Positions 37,360 to 52,300 of a stretch of 64,000 nucleotides of DNA are shown piece by piece. The stretch spans positions 4,030,001-4,094,000 of the forward strand of contig NC_088708.1 of assembly GCF_963576615.1 (NCBI RefSeq), read 5' to 3'. A program made the translations under genes and the position numbers. The notes beneath the pieces were generated by a model. That model ran no database searches. It was not told where the DNA came from and saw only the letters and a list, made by a program, of their open reading frames with translations. Numbering within the stretch: the stretch's first letter is position 1; every line of letters begins with the position of its first letter. Origin of the DNA: Watersipora subatra. Its lineage: Eukaryota; Bryozoa; Gymnolaemata; Cheilostomatida; Watersiporidae.

Positions 37360-40300
37360 TTAACAACTACAACCGCCAGTAGAAGTATTCTGAGAGATAT
37401 AACTACGAAGACTCTTCCTTCCATCTGGTTTCCCTTGCGCATGGTCACCACATTTTAATTCTCGAAGTGTCCTGCAGCACAACAAGAGTCTGTCCTGAAC
37501 TATTTAGCAAATATATATATATATATGAGTAATCATGTACACTGAGCAACATCAAGCAAGCACCTGAGCTCTGTGCTAGCTGCGTAGCTGGGCACTGTTG
37601 CAGCCAGCTAACTAGCAGCACCTATACCCTGCATCACCTGTAGCCTGCAGTACCTATAACTTGCAGCACCTGTATACTACAGTACCTATACCTTGCAGCA
37701 CCTGTAGCCTGCAGTACCTATACCCTGGAGCACCTGTAGCCTGCAGTACCTATAACTTGCAGCACCAGTAGCCTGCAGTACCTATACCCTAGAGCACCAG
37801 TAGCCTGCAGTACCTATACCCTGCAGCACCTGTAGCCTGCAGTACCTATACCCTGCAGTACCTATACCCTGCAGCACCTGTACACTGCAGTACCTATACC
37901 CTGCAGTACGTATAACTTGCAGCACTTGTAGCCTGCAGTACCTATACCCTGCAGCACCTGTAGTCTGCAGTACCTATAACTTGCAGCACCTGCATACTGC
38001 AGTACCTATACCCTGCAACACTTATACCCTGCAGTACCTATACCCTGGAGCACCTGTAGCCTGCAGTACCTATAACTTGCAGCACCGGTAGCCTGCAGTA
38101 CCTATACCCTAGAGCACCTGTAGCCTGCAGTACCTATAACTTGCAGCACCTGTATACTGCAGTACCTATACCCTGCAGCACCTGTACACTGCAGTATCTA
38201 TACACTGCAACACCTGTACACTGCAGTACCTATACCCTATGACACCTGTAGCCTGCAGTACCTATACCCTGCAACACCTATACACTGCAGAACCTATACC
38301 CTGCAGCACCTGTAACCTGCAGTACCAATACCCTTCAGCACCTCTGGGTCATATACGCTGCAACATCTGTATACTGCAGTACCTGGATACTGTAATATCT
38401 GTATACCCAAGAGTATGTATGAACACAAAATAAAAAGTGTCAGCCTTTCAGGTACTCAGCCTGTCAGTCTCGGTTGGTCAAGTCTGATGATAAATCATCA
38501 ATCAAGCCATGATCATATCATTCATGCCCTAAATATCAGCCGATGCAGCATGCCAAAGGGAACTAGCTTTTAGGAGAAAAACTAGGAAAAAACTTTCAAC
38601 AAATTCAATTTGAAACGCCGATCACCCTGACAGAGCTCGGCACGCTTCCTCATCCATCGTAGCTTAGTAACTCTTGAGTTGAAGTATTAACGACCTGTTG
38701 TTAAACATGGCAAGAAGCTGCTTATATCAAACTGTTGTGTAAAGGTTTATAAGGCTCATTTGTACCAGAATGATTTATCGGCGTTGCTTCAACCTCGAGA
38801 AAATCGGAGTTGGAACGGTTTCTAGTCTGTTTATGATTTGAAATACATTTTACAGAGACTTCACACCAAACCAGCTCAAACTTCGACTATACAAAATGGG
38901 TCACCATTTTAACTAATGAAATACAACATCGATATCCATTCAATTTTGACCACTATCCCCATAAATGCAAAAGCAAGTCACACCGTTGCCCCATATCATA
39001 TACATGCTAATTCTTATAGTGATAAACTTTACTATAATAAGAGCAGTGTTCGTCCGTCCGTGCGTAGCCACGCCAAGAGCGTTAGGAAAAAAATTACCAC
39101 GCACAGGAATTGAACCCAGATACTCTAATTTACAGATCGGCGCTCCACACACTCCACCACTCAGCCGCCTCCCCACACTCCACCACTCAGCCGCTCCACA
39201 CACTCCACCACTCGGCCGCTCCACACACTCCACCACTCGGCCGCTCCACACACTCCACCACTCGGCCGCTCCACACACTCCACCACTCGGCCGCTCCACA
39301 CACTCCACCACTCAGCCGCTCCACACACTCCACCACTCAGCCGCTCCACACACTCCACCACTCAGCCGCTCCACACACTCCACCACTCAGCCGCTCCACA
39401 CACTCCACCACTTAGCAGCTCCACACACTCCACCACTCCACACACTTCACCACTCAGCCGCTCCACACACTCCACCACTCAGCCGCTCCACACACTCCAC
39501 CACTCAGCCGCTCCACACACTCCACCGCTCCACACACTCCACCACTCAGCCGCCTCCCCACACTTCACCACTCAGCCGCTCCACACACTCCACCACTCAG
39601 CCGCTCCACACACTCCACCACTCGGCCGCTCCACACACTCCACCACTCGGCCGCTCCACACACTCCACCACTCGGCCGCTCCACACACTCCACCACTCGG
39701 CCGCTCCACACACTCCACCACTCAGCCGCTCCACACACTCCACCACTCAGCCGCTCCACACACTCCACCACTCAGCCGCTCCACACACTCCACCACTTAG
39801 CAGCTCCACACACTCCACCACTTAGCAGCTCCACACACTCCACCACTCAGCCGCTCCACACACTCCACCACTCAGCCGCTCCACACACTCCACCGCTCCA
39901 CACACTCCACCACTCAGCCGCCTCCCTACTTCTTGAATTAATTATGCACATACTCTGACCTCATGATCTATCACAACGCACGGAACTGCCAAGCGTACTA
40001 ACAGGAATAATTTAGTTCGTCTACGATAAGTTTTTGGTTGATTGAACAAAACAAATGAACCGGATGTGGGAGGTTCCCGATGAATACATTCGTGACGGCA
40101 ACTCGGTAATTAGTTGCTCAGTATTTATCGATTTTAATGCCATTTTTAACGGATCCTTTGGGAGAACAGGATACACCCCCATTTTTTTACGATCACATTT
40201 TTGGTGTTATCATGAGATATGGTTGGTCAATTTCTTGTTGTGCTCCGTCAATGACGAACGTAAAAAATGAATAAACATACTATGCAGCCTTTCACCGCTC

Positions 40301-43300
40301 TTGTGTCGGTGACTAAAACAAAACAGTTTTTACAACCGATTTGCGTTTCACACTAAACTGACTTTAATGGCGTTGAAGCAACTCAGACTAATCGTCCCGG
40401 TATAAACACACCCGAATAGTTATAGTCAGTCACAGGTGAATACTTTATACATGACTTGTGTAATTCAGTCTTACTCTATACCCTTCACTCTACAAATATT
40501 GCTAAGACAGTGGAACCTCGGTTCTCGGACATAATCCGTTCCAGAAGGTTGTTCGAAAACTGAGTTTTTTGAGATCCAAAACAAATTTTTCCATTAGAAT
40601 TAATATTTATATATCTTAATCCGTTACAAGTTGAGAAAACAACTTTGGTAAAGTATTTTTTTTAACATTTTACACAATAAACTGTACTGTATACTATAAA
40701 TAAAAATGGGTAGATATACTGTAGATCGTGTTTAATTTTAATAAAACATTTTCTATCTATGACGATGAAAAAAAACACAAAAAGTAAACATTTCATAAGT
40801 TTTGCTTTTAAAACATCAAAAACATTAAAAGTTAAAGCACATAAATTACATAAGTACTGTTTCAGCTTATTCAAGGTCTTCAATATCTTGGCTTTCAAAT
40901 GAGCCATTGTTGGACATGGTGGGACAGACATTGGTTGGTGTTTATAGGATTTCCCCAGAGCTCTACCGCAGAAACCTTCAATGGTATAGGCTCGGAAATT
41001 GTGCCGTCACAATTTTCATATTTGGTGTTGTGTGCTCTTACCGCTTATTTTATCGCTTACCGCTTATATTTATCAACTACGATAATGACGCTAGTGGCAT
41101 GCGAAGGTAGGACAACTCCAGAGAACCAATGAAGATGACAAAGGAATCAGTGTTATTAGCTTTTTACGTACAGATTAATTTTATGATAATTAACTCAGAT
41201 TCCAAGCACCATACTATGCTTTCCCGATGATATTATGCACTAGCCCACTCTTTTTATTGTGATGTTGAGGGGCACGACTGAGGCTAATTAGTTTCAAGCA
41301 TTGCGTGATCTCGCAAGAGTGCAATTTACATATAGTCCTAGGGCCACACCACTGCAGGTCACAATTTAATCGATGTGATTACATTACCCTAGGACACTTA
41401 TATTTCGCTAGTATTTAGTTTCGTGAGTAGCTCGCAGACTAAAATTTCGGAGCAACTTAATTTCGCAGCTCTGATGAGTGCGAAAATATAGTGATGTGGA
41501 AATAAATGCAGTGGAACAAACATAATTAGATTCCTCAGGTTCAGTTCACCGATAAAAAAAAATTTCAATTTGCGACTAGGTTGTAATTGTGAACCGCAGG
41601 TAGAATGGTGTGGGCAAGGTCGATAATGCAATTTGATCGCTTGCTGCCATTTGTTTCTTGGACTATCAACAGGCCCGTTTTCACTGGGGCAGCTAGCTGG
41701 CCGGCTGAGCCGCCCCAACTTTTTGGGAACTTTTTACGGTAAGTGCAGTCCAACTCGGATAACTCGCCCTCGGATAAAATGTAACATTTCATCTCAAACA
41801 CAAGGTCAACTCAAACGGATTTGTTTGGTCAATTTCAACGCAATGATAAATTCCTTCAGATAACTCGACCTCAACATCATTTATTCGAAAAGTTATTTGC
41901 CCAGCGGCCATGGACGCGGTTTTTATCGCTGTGGAATATCACTTCATTCCAAGCCATAGAGACAAACCTCAACTTCTAGTAGTTCTTAGGCATCATTATT
42001 ATCATCATCAGAGGCAAAATATTTTTGTTAATGACTTTTATAAAGGTTTGCAGAAGATTAAGTTTTATCAAACACCCGCTTGGCCATGTCCCATCGAAAA
42101 CGTAAAAGTCTCCGAATGAACTTAAAATAAAATCCGCAAAATTGATATTTGTTAAAACGCTCAAAAGGAAAAGATGTCTTTTTTCTGAGCGTTTTAACTG
42201 CGGTCATGTTTTGCCTATTTTAATTTAAAAACGTCTCGTCAGTCACATCACTTAAAACAAAACAAATCTCAAAAAATTACAAGTTATTGAAGAGGTGTCA
42301 GTGGTGAATCCAAACCTTTCCAGAGCCATGCTGCTTGTGTAGTACTGCGAGTGTCAGTGCATGTGTCTTATTTTCTTTCAACACACGGTGCTCACTGCAT
42401 TGATTGATGTCCCCAGCAAACGATAATCTACTAATTCGTGTGCATTGACATCAAATTCCTATCATTATAAATCATTCTTAATGGGAAAATAATCATAATT
42501 AATTGCAAAATAATAACGTAATAAATTTTGATAGTCAAATTATTTTGTTGGTTTATATTTTAACGATGCTATAGTGGTCGTTAAAAACGTTAAAATAAAT
42601 GTCGTTATAAAATTCCATTCTACAGTATCAATGAACAAAGCTATTTAGTTTCGCTTTTTCGCTCGTTTATTATGATAGTTTAGTTTTGCACATGAAACTT
42701 TCGCGACAGGATGACACCGCGAAAACGCGAAAGTTAGATGCCGCGAATACATAAGTGTCCTAGGGTACCACCATGGGTGGTTGACAACCAGGTATGTTGT
42801 TAGTGGTCATTTCCGTTTTTGTTTAATTTTGTTGTAGAAGCCAATTGAAATAAATCAATCGTTGGGGTTGGCTCCCTGCACTCCGGGTTTGTTCAAAGTA
42901 GAGAAGCCTAGTGTAAATAACTTTATCTGCCTATAAGCTAGTATCATATACAGAATGATTAATTTAACTGTCCAATACACCTGTTTTCTATTTTCCATAT
43001 ACTGTAATTTATTCGAATATACGGTAATATAAATATTGTAATTTTTATATTTTTTTTATATTCAATTACTAATTAGTTTTTAATCAAATTATTAATCATT
43101 TCTGTATGGGACAAACAATGCCATCATATAAAACGATGTGATAACAATTACTATAAATGCTTAAAATGAACGAAAGGATGAAAAAGTAAACTTTAACAAT
43201 CACCCGAAATCTATTAACTCAGAACATGTGTTTGTATTGGTCGGGCGTTAGCACGATCCCCGGGCATTGTTGATTATCTATAATGCTATGTAGTTTATTA

Positions 43301-46300
43301 TTAGCGCTCTCTGGGTTTAACAGCACCGATTGTCACAGAAAAGTGCACCCTCAATGGCAGCGAAAGGGATCGACGATTTAAGGCTAAATGATAATTATGA
43401 AATCACATTGTGGGAACCACAACCAAGTGTTTTTTTTATTGCAGGACATACTTTTGACACCCTGTTTTTCATAGTTCTATTATTCTTTGTGTATTGAATA
43501 TAAGCTCATTCGAAAGTCAAGACTCTGAATCCCTGATGTACTGAAATATATGATAAAAGTACTTATGTAATTGATGTGCTTTAAGATACAATACCAAAAA
43601 TTGCAGAAATTGATAAGGAAACAGAAAAAAATGCAACAGATCAGTTACATCAAAAATTGTGTGAAAAAGAAAATATAAACAGCAATAGCCTGTTTACTTC
43701 GCATCTTTGAAGGAAAATCCTCCTCCAAAACAATTTAGGGTAACTCAATTGGAGAAGTTGTCTCCCTAGAAAATCTTTTCGATAGAGGAAACGTCATCCC
43801 AGAAATCATTCCTTCCTTTTTTTGTAAAGAATTTATGAACCGTATGTTTCCATGTTTTCTATGAAAACGAATGTTTCCATGCTGTTCCCGGAGCTGTTCG
43901 GGATGTTTAATTCCAATGCGCATGCTCTAATTTGGTCGAGAACCGAATTTATGTTCGAGATCCGAGACGAATATATCTCAAAGTTTTTGGTTGAAAACCG
44001 AGTTAGTCGAAAACCATAGCGTTCGAGAACCGAGGTTCCACTCTATACATATATTTGGAGTAATATTGTGTAGCATATCTGGAACAATACTGAAAGCCAT
44101 AGTTTCTGCATTCTGGTTGCGCCATAGTACTTTTAGTATGCTTAGCCAATGGTTTAAAGTGTGTTGAAACTACATTTTATAGCCTATTTGTTCGGGGGTT
44201 GAATCTTCAGACTACTCCGGTATACGTTACTAAAACTATATGTGCTTTTATTACTTCTAACCCTTGGAACTGAGAACTGTAAGGAAGTAAACGCCATAGT
44301 TGTTTGGTTAGTACTGTCAGGAAACAAGTCATACAGTTGTGTAGTTAATACTCTCAGGAAACAAGTCATACAGTTGTGTAGTTAATACTCTCAGGAAACA
44401 AGTACTACAGTTGTGTAGTTAATACTCTCAGGAAGCAGGTCATACAGTTGTGTAGTTAATACTCTCAGGAAACAAGTCATACAGTTGTGTAGTTAATACT
44501 CTCAGGAAACAAGTCATACAGTTGTGTAGTTAATACTCTCAGGAAACAAGTCATACAGTTGTGTAGTTAATACTCTCAGGAAACAAGTACTACAGTTGTG
44601 TAGTTAATACTCTCAGGAAACAGGTCATACAGTTGTGTAGTTAATACTGCCAGGAGACAAGGCATACAGCTGTGTAGTTAATACTCTCAGGAAACAATTC
44701 AAACAGCTGTGTAGTTAATACTCTCAGGAAACAATTCAAACAGCTGTGTAGTTAATACTCTCAGGAAACAATTCAAACAGCTGTGTAGTTAATACTCTCA
44801 GAAAACAAGTACTACAGTTGTGTAGTTAATACCCTCAGGAAACAAGTCATACAGTTGTGTAGTTAATACTGTCAGGAGACAAGTCATACAGCTGTGTAGT
44901 TAATACTGTCAGGAAAAAGCCTGAGCTATGAAAGCTGTGCCTAAATGTTAAGGTGCAATAACTAACAGAAATGATTTGTTCTAATAACTGATTTTGATCG
45001 AGCAAATTTACTGAGTATGGATCGAATGCACATTGCTCTCAAAGTTGTTGCACACTCCAGTGCACCATAATTTCGTAAACATGGGTATGGTATGCAACCG
45101 CCTTGCGTAGACACTTCTGACACCCAGATTATATTTGTGATGCAGTGGTAGAGTACTTGTCGCCATCTTTGAGAGACACCTTAATAGATATTCATTTAAC
45201 AGCAATGCACATACCTCGCAAGAGCAGTGAAACATAACTCCACATTAAAACCAGATTTTGCGCTTGTCTCCATAAATGCCAGGCCAGATTCCTGCACAAC
45301 AAATGAAGCAAGCATAAAAACAATGGAATCTCAGTAAAAGTATGTGGAGCCCATCAAAAAAACTTTTGCAGGTATCCTAAAATAATAAGCAAAAACAACT
45401 GCAGGTGATCTATGTAATAATAGTAGTCAAACATAGATTGAACAGGTGATCTATGTAATAATAGTAGTCAAACATGGATTGAACTGCAGATGATCTATGT
45501 AAAAATAGTAGTCAAACATAAATTGAACTGCAGGTGATCTATATAATAATAGTAGTCAAACATAGATTGAACAGGTGATCTATGTAATAATAGTAGTCAA
45601 ACATAGATTGAACTGCAGGTGATCTATGTAATAATAATAGTCAAACATAGATTGAACTGCAGGTGATCTATGTAATAATAGTAGTCAAACATAGATTGAG
45701 CAGGTGATCTATGTAATAATAGTAGTCAAACATAGATTGAGCAGGTGATCTATGTAATAATAGTAGTCAAACATAGATTGAATATTGCTGAGTATATGCT
45801 ATGTTTGTCAAGGCCACAGTTACAAAAACAAAGTTTCAGACAGTTTTGTGATGTTTCATATACTATATTTTTATGACGCTAATGATGCTGATGATGCGGA
45901 ATTGTGTGCACATGTTTATTTACCATGCGGTAAGGGTTTCAATGGACATTCGCGTGTCGCGGATTAACGTGGATTAACGTGGATTAATGCGGATGCTTTG
46001 TTAAAAAAGACAAGGAATATTATGCCAGGAATCAACAGCGGCACACTCCTGTCTTGCTTAGCAGCACAGATCAGATTTGTGATCTTTAACATTTTCCATT
46101 TGTTTTTCAGCTGCTCGTAGCTTCAAGTGTCACTGAGCTGCTCTAGTAAGCTTCTAAAAATCTCTTGGTTCCTTGGAACCTTTTTATCAATCTGCTGTTG
46201 CACACTAATGTCATTTGTTGCACACTATGTCGTTCTATCAGAGATAATACCATAAAGGTCTCTTCACCCCTGAATCGGTTGTCAGGCAGTTGTTGTGGCA

Positions 46301-49300
46301 GGCAGGTGTCAGGCATTGTTCACAAGTATAACTATTGATATAAAAATTTATCTTTCAAGTTGAATGAAGCGCATGGAACTTCTGAAATCGAAATGGTAAA
46401 AACTGAAGCGTGAAAAATGTTTCAAATGGAATAGCTTGCCTGACATTTGTTTGCGTATCATTTGCAAAAGCAGTTTCTATCTTTCGCAAGCATGAAACAT
46501 TTGGTCAGAAATTTGCAAAAAACAAAACCTTGCAGATGACACAAACTTGCGAATTACCTGCTTCATGGAAACATGGAGATAGATAAATTTGTTGTTATAA
46601 GTGGACCTGTTATTACCTGCCAATGCAACATAAAGACCTGCTATTACCTGCCAATGCAACATAAGAACCTGTTATTACCTGCCAATGCAACATAAGTTTT
46701 AAGCAAATGGTTACTATGCTGCAAGGGCTCAATTTATCTCTCTTAGTTCACATTATAAGCAAAGGGCATAACTCTGCTAAGCTCTTACCTCGCCTTAAAT
46801 GATGACTCTACCCCAATGCTGACCTTACCCATGCTCTGTGCTGACCTTCCCTAACCTCCAAGTGACTTAGCCAGGCGCTTACCATACTCTACTTAGTGCA
46901 AGACTCGTTTATGATAGGTGATTCCTTCACCTTTATTAGGTGCTGACTTAACCTCTGCTCGACCCCATTCTTACCTCTGCAAGGTTCTGGCCCTGCTCAG
47001 TAGTTATAACTCGACTAGCTACTAAGTCGGCCTTGTTGCCCAGCAGCATGATTATAGCATCAGTTTTAGCTGACTCTTGTATTTCAGTGACCCAGTCCTA
47101 AAATATAGCATTTTGTATGAACCTTATATCGGGTGCATCGGGTGTTTATGTACATCATAGATGAAAGTCTCATTAGAACCTCAATGTAGGAGAGTGTACA
47201 CTGTGAATATGAATAACTCTATGAAACAGATATAGATACACACTACACTTGTGGTAAAAATAGACCAATGACATTTACATTGTTCTACCATGCTTCAACT
47301 AAAGATAAACACACTATAACTGCAAATAAACACTATAAATTTAAAAAAAACATGATATAACTAAAGACAAACATGCGATAACTAGAAATAAACATGCTTT
47401 AACTGAGGATAAACACGCTAAAGATAAAAATAACTAAAGATAAACATGCTATAACTAAAGATAAACATGCTACAACTAAAGATAAACATGCTATAACTAA
47501 AGATAAACATGATATAACTAAAGATAAACATGATATAACTAAAGATAAACATGGTATAACTAAAGATAAACATGCTATAACTAAAGATAAACTTGCTATG
47601 ACTAAAGATAAACTTGCTATGACTAAAGATAAACATGATATAATTAAAGATAAACATGATATAACTAAAGATAAACATGCTATAACTAAAGATAAACATG
47701 CTATAACTAAAGATAAACATGATATAACTAAAGATAAACACACTAGGTAAACACACTAGATAAACACACTATAACTAAAGATAAACATGATATAACTAAA
47801 GATAAACACACTAGGTAAACACACTAGATAAACACACTATAACTAAAGATAAACATGATATAACTAAAGATAAACATGCTATAACTAAAGATAAACATGC
47901 TATAACTAAAGATAAACATGATATAACTAAAGATAAACATGGTATAACTAAAGATAAACTTGCTATGACTAAAGATAAACATGGTATAACTAAAGATAAA
48001 CTTGCTATAATTAAAGATAAACATGCTATAACTAAAGATAAACATGCTATAACTAAAGATAAACATGCTATAACTAAAGATAAACATGCTATAACTAAAG
48101 ATAAACATGCTATAACTAAAGATAAACATGCTATGACTAAAGATAAACATGCTATAACTAAAGATAAACATGGTATAACTAAAGATAAACATGATATAAT
48201 TAAAGATAAACACACTTTTACTAAAGGTAAACATATTATAACTAAAGACCGTCATGCACTACTCACCCGGACATTATGGAAACTCGTAGGGTTGGTCACA
48301 TCATATACCAAGAGGAGAGCTAAAAAACAACTGAGTTCCATCATAAGCATGGTGAGACAATTGCCTTAAGCTAACACCAATTGCATGGAAACTAGAGCTG
48401 AAGTTCAGGAATTACTGTGCAACAGTTGTTCAGCAGTAACTACACAGCAAGGCTCAAGGTGTAGGCATATGGGTGTATGTAGGCAAATCATGTGTGGGCC
48501 CGAAATGAAAAAAAATAAAAAACAATCATGAACAAGCAAGAGAAATGCCAATAATCAACTACATGTATATAGATGCTCACGACAACTACTCTACATGACT
48601 AGATACAAGGAGATAGACAAGTTGTCAATATATAAGCTAATGAAATCAACTACTCTACACGACTAGATACAATGAGATAGACAAGTTGTCAGTATATAAG
48701 CTACTGAAATCAACTACTCTACACGACTAGATACAATGAGATAGACAAGTTGTCAGTATATAAGCTGCTGAAATCAACTACTCTACACGACTAGATACAA
48801 TGAGATAGACAAGTTGTCAGTATATAAGCTACTGAAATCAACTACTCTACACGACTAGATACAATGAGATAGACAAGTTGTCAGTATATAAGCTACTGAA
48901 ATCAACTACTCTACACGACTAGATACAATGAGATAGACAAGTTGTCAGTATATAAGCTGCTGAAATCAACTACTCTACATGACTAGATACAAGGAGATAG
49001 ACAAGTTGTCAGTATATAAGCTACTGAAATCAACTACTCTTCACGACTAGATACAATGAGATAGACAAGTTGTCAGTATATAAGCTACTGAAATCAACTA
49101 CTCTACACGACTCGATACAATGAGATAGACAAGTTGTCAGTATATAAGCTACTGAAATCAACTACTCTACACGACTAGATACAATGAGACAGACAAGTTG
49201 TCAGTATATAAGCTACTGAAATCAAGCCAAGCAGCTTATGACCCAAATTAAAGGTAAGCATAACAATGTAAGCAGAAAAGTTGCTGCAACTTTTCAAAGC

Positions 49301-52300
49301 AGGTTTGCAATCATCAATAAAATATATATCACAGGTTTTGAACCTATGGCCAGGCAGGTAGAGATATTCATTCGGGCATAGCTGCGCAACCAACACGTCA
49401 GCTGAGCTCCTCACCATAATACAATTATAAGTATATTAAACAAAACCACTCTACCAGAAACACTATTAAACTTTGAAAAGAAACAAAATCAAGCAATATA
49501 AATACCTTGCATCAGCTTCCAAAGTCTAAAAGAAGATGTTGACCATACAGACGTGAACCAGGGCTTAGCTGCAATTGTCTGTCCGATATTCCAACAAAAA
49601 ATGAGCATACAGAGAAAGTTCAAACTATCGAGCATACAGAGGGGGTGCAAACTATCGAGCATACAAAGAAGATGCAAACTATCGAGCATACAGAGATGCA
49701 AACTATCGAGCATACAGAGGTGCAAACTATCCAGCATACGGAGGTGGTGCAAACTATTGAGCATACGGAGGAGGTGCAAACTATCGAGCATACGGAGGAG
49801 GTGCAAACTATCGAGCATACAGAGAAGATGCAAACTATCAAGCATACAGAGGAGATGCGAACTATCGAGCATACGGAGGAGGTGCAAACTATCAAGTATA
49901 CAGAGGAGGTGCAAACTATCGAGTATACGGAGAAGGTGCAAACTATCGAGTATACAGAGGAGGTGCAAACTATCGAGCATACAGAGGTGCAAACTATCGA
50001 GTATACAGAGGAGGTGCAAACTATCGAGTATACGGAGAAGGTGCAAACTATCGAGCATACGGAGGAGGTGCAAACTATCGAGCATACAGAGGAGGTGCAA
50101 ACTATCGAACATACGGAGAAGGTGCAAACTATCAAGTATATGGAGGAGGTGCAAACTATCGAGCATACAGAGGAGATGCAAACTATCGAGCATACAGAGG
50201 AGGTGCAAACTATCGAGCATACGGAGAAGGTGCAAACTATCGAGTATACAGAGGAAGGTCAAACTATTGAGTGCAGAATATGTGAGAGGGGCCAAGACTA
50301 CTCGGCATGCAAACAATATTAAATGATAACTAAAACTGACCTTCCGCCTCTCGATAGTACGCTCGTGTAATGCTCCTGAACCTTTCTTGACCAGCAGTAT
50401 CCCAGATCTACAAGTATATATCAAGCAAAATATTTCTGTACTACTGCAGCTATGAATACAAGGGAGACAACTCATGTTTGAACATCTGACCAAGAAAGCA
50501 GCGGAGGCAAGCAGCGGAGGCAAGCAGCGGAGGCCGCAACTAAATCAGAACCGCTGAAGAGGGGTGGGGCAGGTTACAACACAGAAGTGCTATTCCCTTG
50601 GAGCAGCATAACCTAAGTAGGCACATATGTAAAACGAAAAGAAAAAGGTTTTATCATAAATACACATTGACCTTTCTTTAAAAATTGAGCTTTTTAAGGA
50701 GTAGTTCTTAAGTGATAACAAAGAATTATTTTACAGGTTTCTAAATATATACATGTACACGCTGATAGTGTGCGGCTCTCCATGAATGATTCGAAACTTT
50801 TGTTATTTATACACTGCTATATTGCAATACTTGGGCACTTCCTGATGAGAATGTAAGCAAAATTGCTGTCATACAATTCCCTGGTTAAAACAAACTATTG
50901 AAATAAAGACTCTAACCAATACTAAACCAATGATATCCTCAATACTGATCAATACTACCCTCAATACTGATCAATACTACCCTCAATACTGATCAATACT
51001 ACCCTCAATACTGATCAATACTACCCTCAATACTGATCAATACTACCCTCAATACTGATCAATACTACCCTCAATACTGATCAATACTACCCTCAATACT
51101 GATCAATACTACCCTCAATACTGATCAATACTACCCTCAATACTGATCAATACTACCCTCAATACTGATCAATACTACCCTCAATACTGATCAATACTAC
51201 CCTCAATACTGATCAATACTACCCTCAATACTGATCAATACTACCCTCAATACTGATCAATACTACCCTCAATACTGATCAATACTACCCTCAATACTGA
51301 TCAATACTACCCTCAATACTGATCAATACTACCCTCAATACTGATCAATACTACCCTCAATGATATTTCAACTCATAACAGTTATGAAGACAATGATTTC
51401 AAAGAACAAAAGCGAGGACAACTAACTCTTTCCAAACATTTCAAGCTAAAAAAATTCCATTAATCCGCAAAAAGCTATATAAATAGCTGTGCTTGTCTGC
51501 TGCACCAAACCATGGCCATAACGAAGAAGTCTTGCACCTATAGTTTGCTATGACACTGGTTAACTTTTCGAATGCAATGAGCTGTCTATTTAGCCGTTGC
51601 CTACCAATTTATTATTACTACCACCAGAAGGGATCACTCTGTAAAACAGCAGACCAGCGAATTATACGACTTGTTAAAGGTTGACGTGCAACAAAATTCA
51701 CATTACAGTTATTTGATATCAAAAGATTCACCATGTCTTACTCTGCTGTGTTGTAGGTGCAAAATATGTGGAAATGTGATTACAAGCTCTTAAAAGCTCA
51801 AAAACGAACAGTTATTCGCAGCCATCACAAAACCGCCGTTGATTAGGAATCTCTTTCCAAAACGGCTCAAATGGGACATAGTTGTACAAGATGGCTTCTG
51901 TTTACACTTTCATGCAACCTCATTCGCCAAAATATTTTCGCAAATATACTTCACGCATTCAATAAAACCATGTCTACTGTTCTTACGCGTCTATTTTATC
52001 GTCATTGCAATGTTGTCACTTTCAGCACTGATATCCTATAACCTACTGTAAAAATTTGTTTAATTTTTTTAACCTTAGCTCGAAGGAGTACATATCATGG
52101 TCTGATAAACATGATGAGTCTGTTGGTCACCTGTGATAATCGAAAAATGCGGCAGAAATTATTCGTGTGAATTATGGGTCACATGATCAGATGACGACTA
52201 GACGATTAGACCAAGCCTAATCGATTAAACCAAGAAACAAACTGTAAAGTAGCGAGCATCTATATTTGATACGGAGTCTTTGGTAAAACCCGAAGTGTTT

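Larger units (their letters stand above)
40508..44043. mobile_element. Pogo/Tigger-like DNA transposon with a nested insertion
   Basis: The left end starts CAGTGGAACCTCGGTTCTCG. The right end is an inverted copy finishing CGAGGTTCCACT followed by CTATA. The left 100 bp also match window positions 1-94. No intact transposase frame is visible. A TA-flanked element is inserted inside (41387-42765), and an internal CAGTCCAACTCGGATAACTC near 41745 looks like the end of yet another pogo-like element. The whole complex sits in the last Rab intron. Confidence 0.6.

Noticed and set aside
38965-39825. 286-codon His/Pro/Thr/Ser-rich frame
   Set aside because: It is the translation of the SINE-derived 25-bp array and not a structural protein.
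48585-49228. Regularly spaced repeats considered as a CRISPR array
   Set aside because: Units are directly tandem with no unique spacers, in an animal intron, and no cas genes exist.
49489-50523. 344-codon minus-strand frame and plus-strand frames over the 27-bp array
   Set aside because: These are produced by the repeat and lie in a Rab intron, with low-complexity Leu/His/Asp or Glu/Thr repeats.
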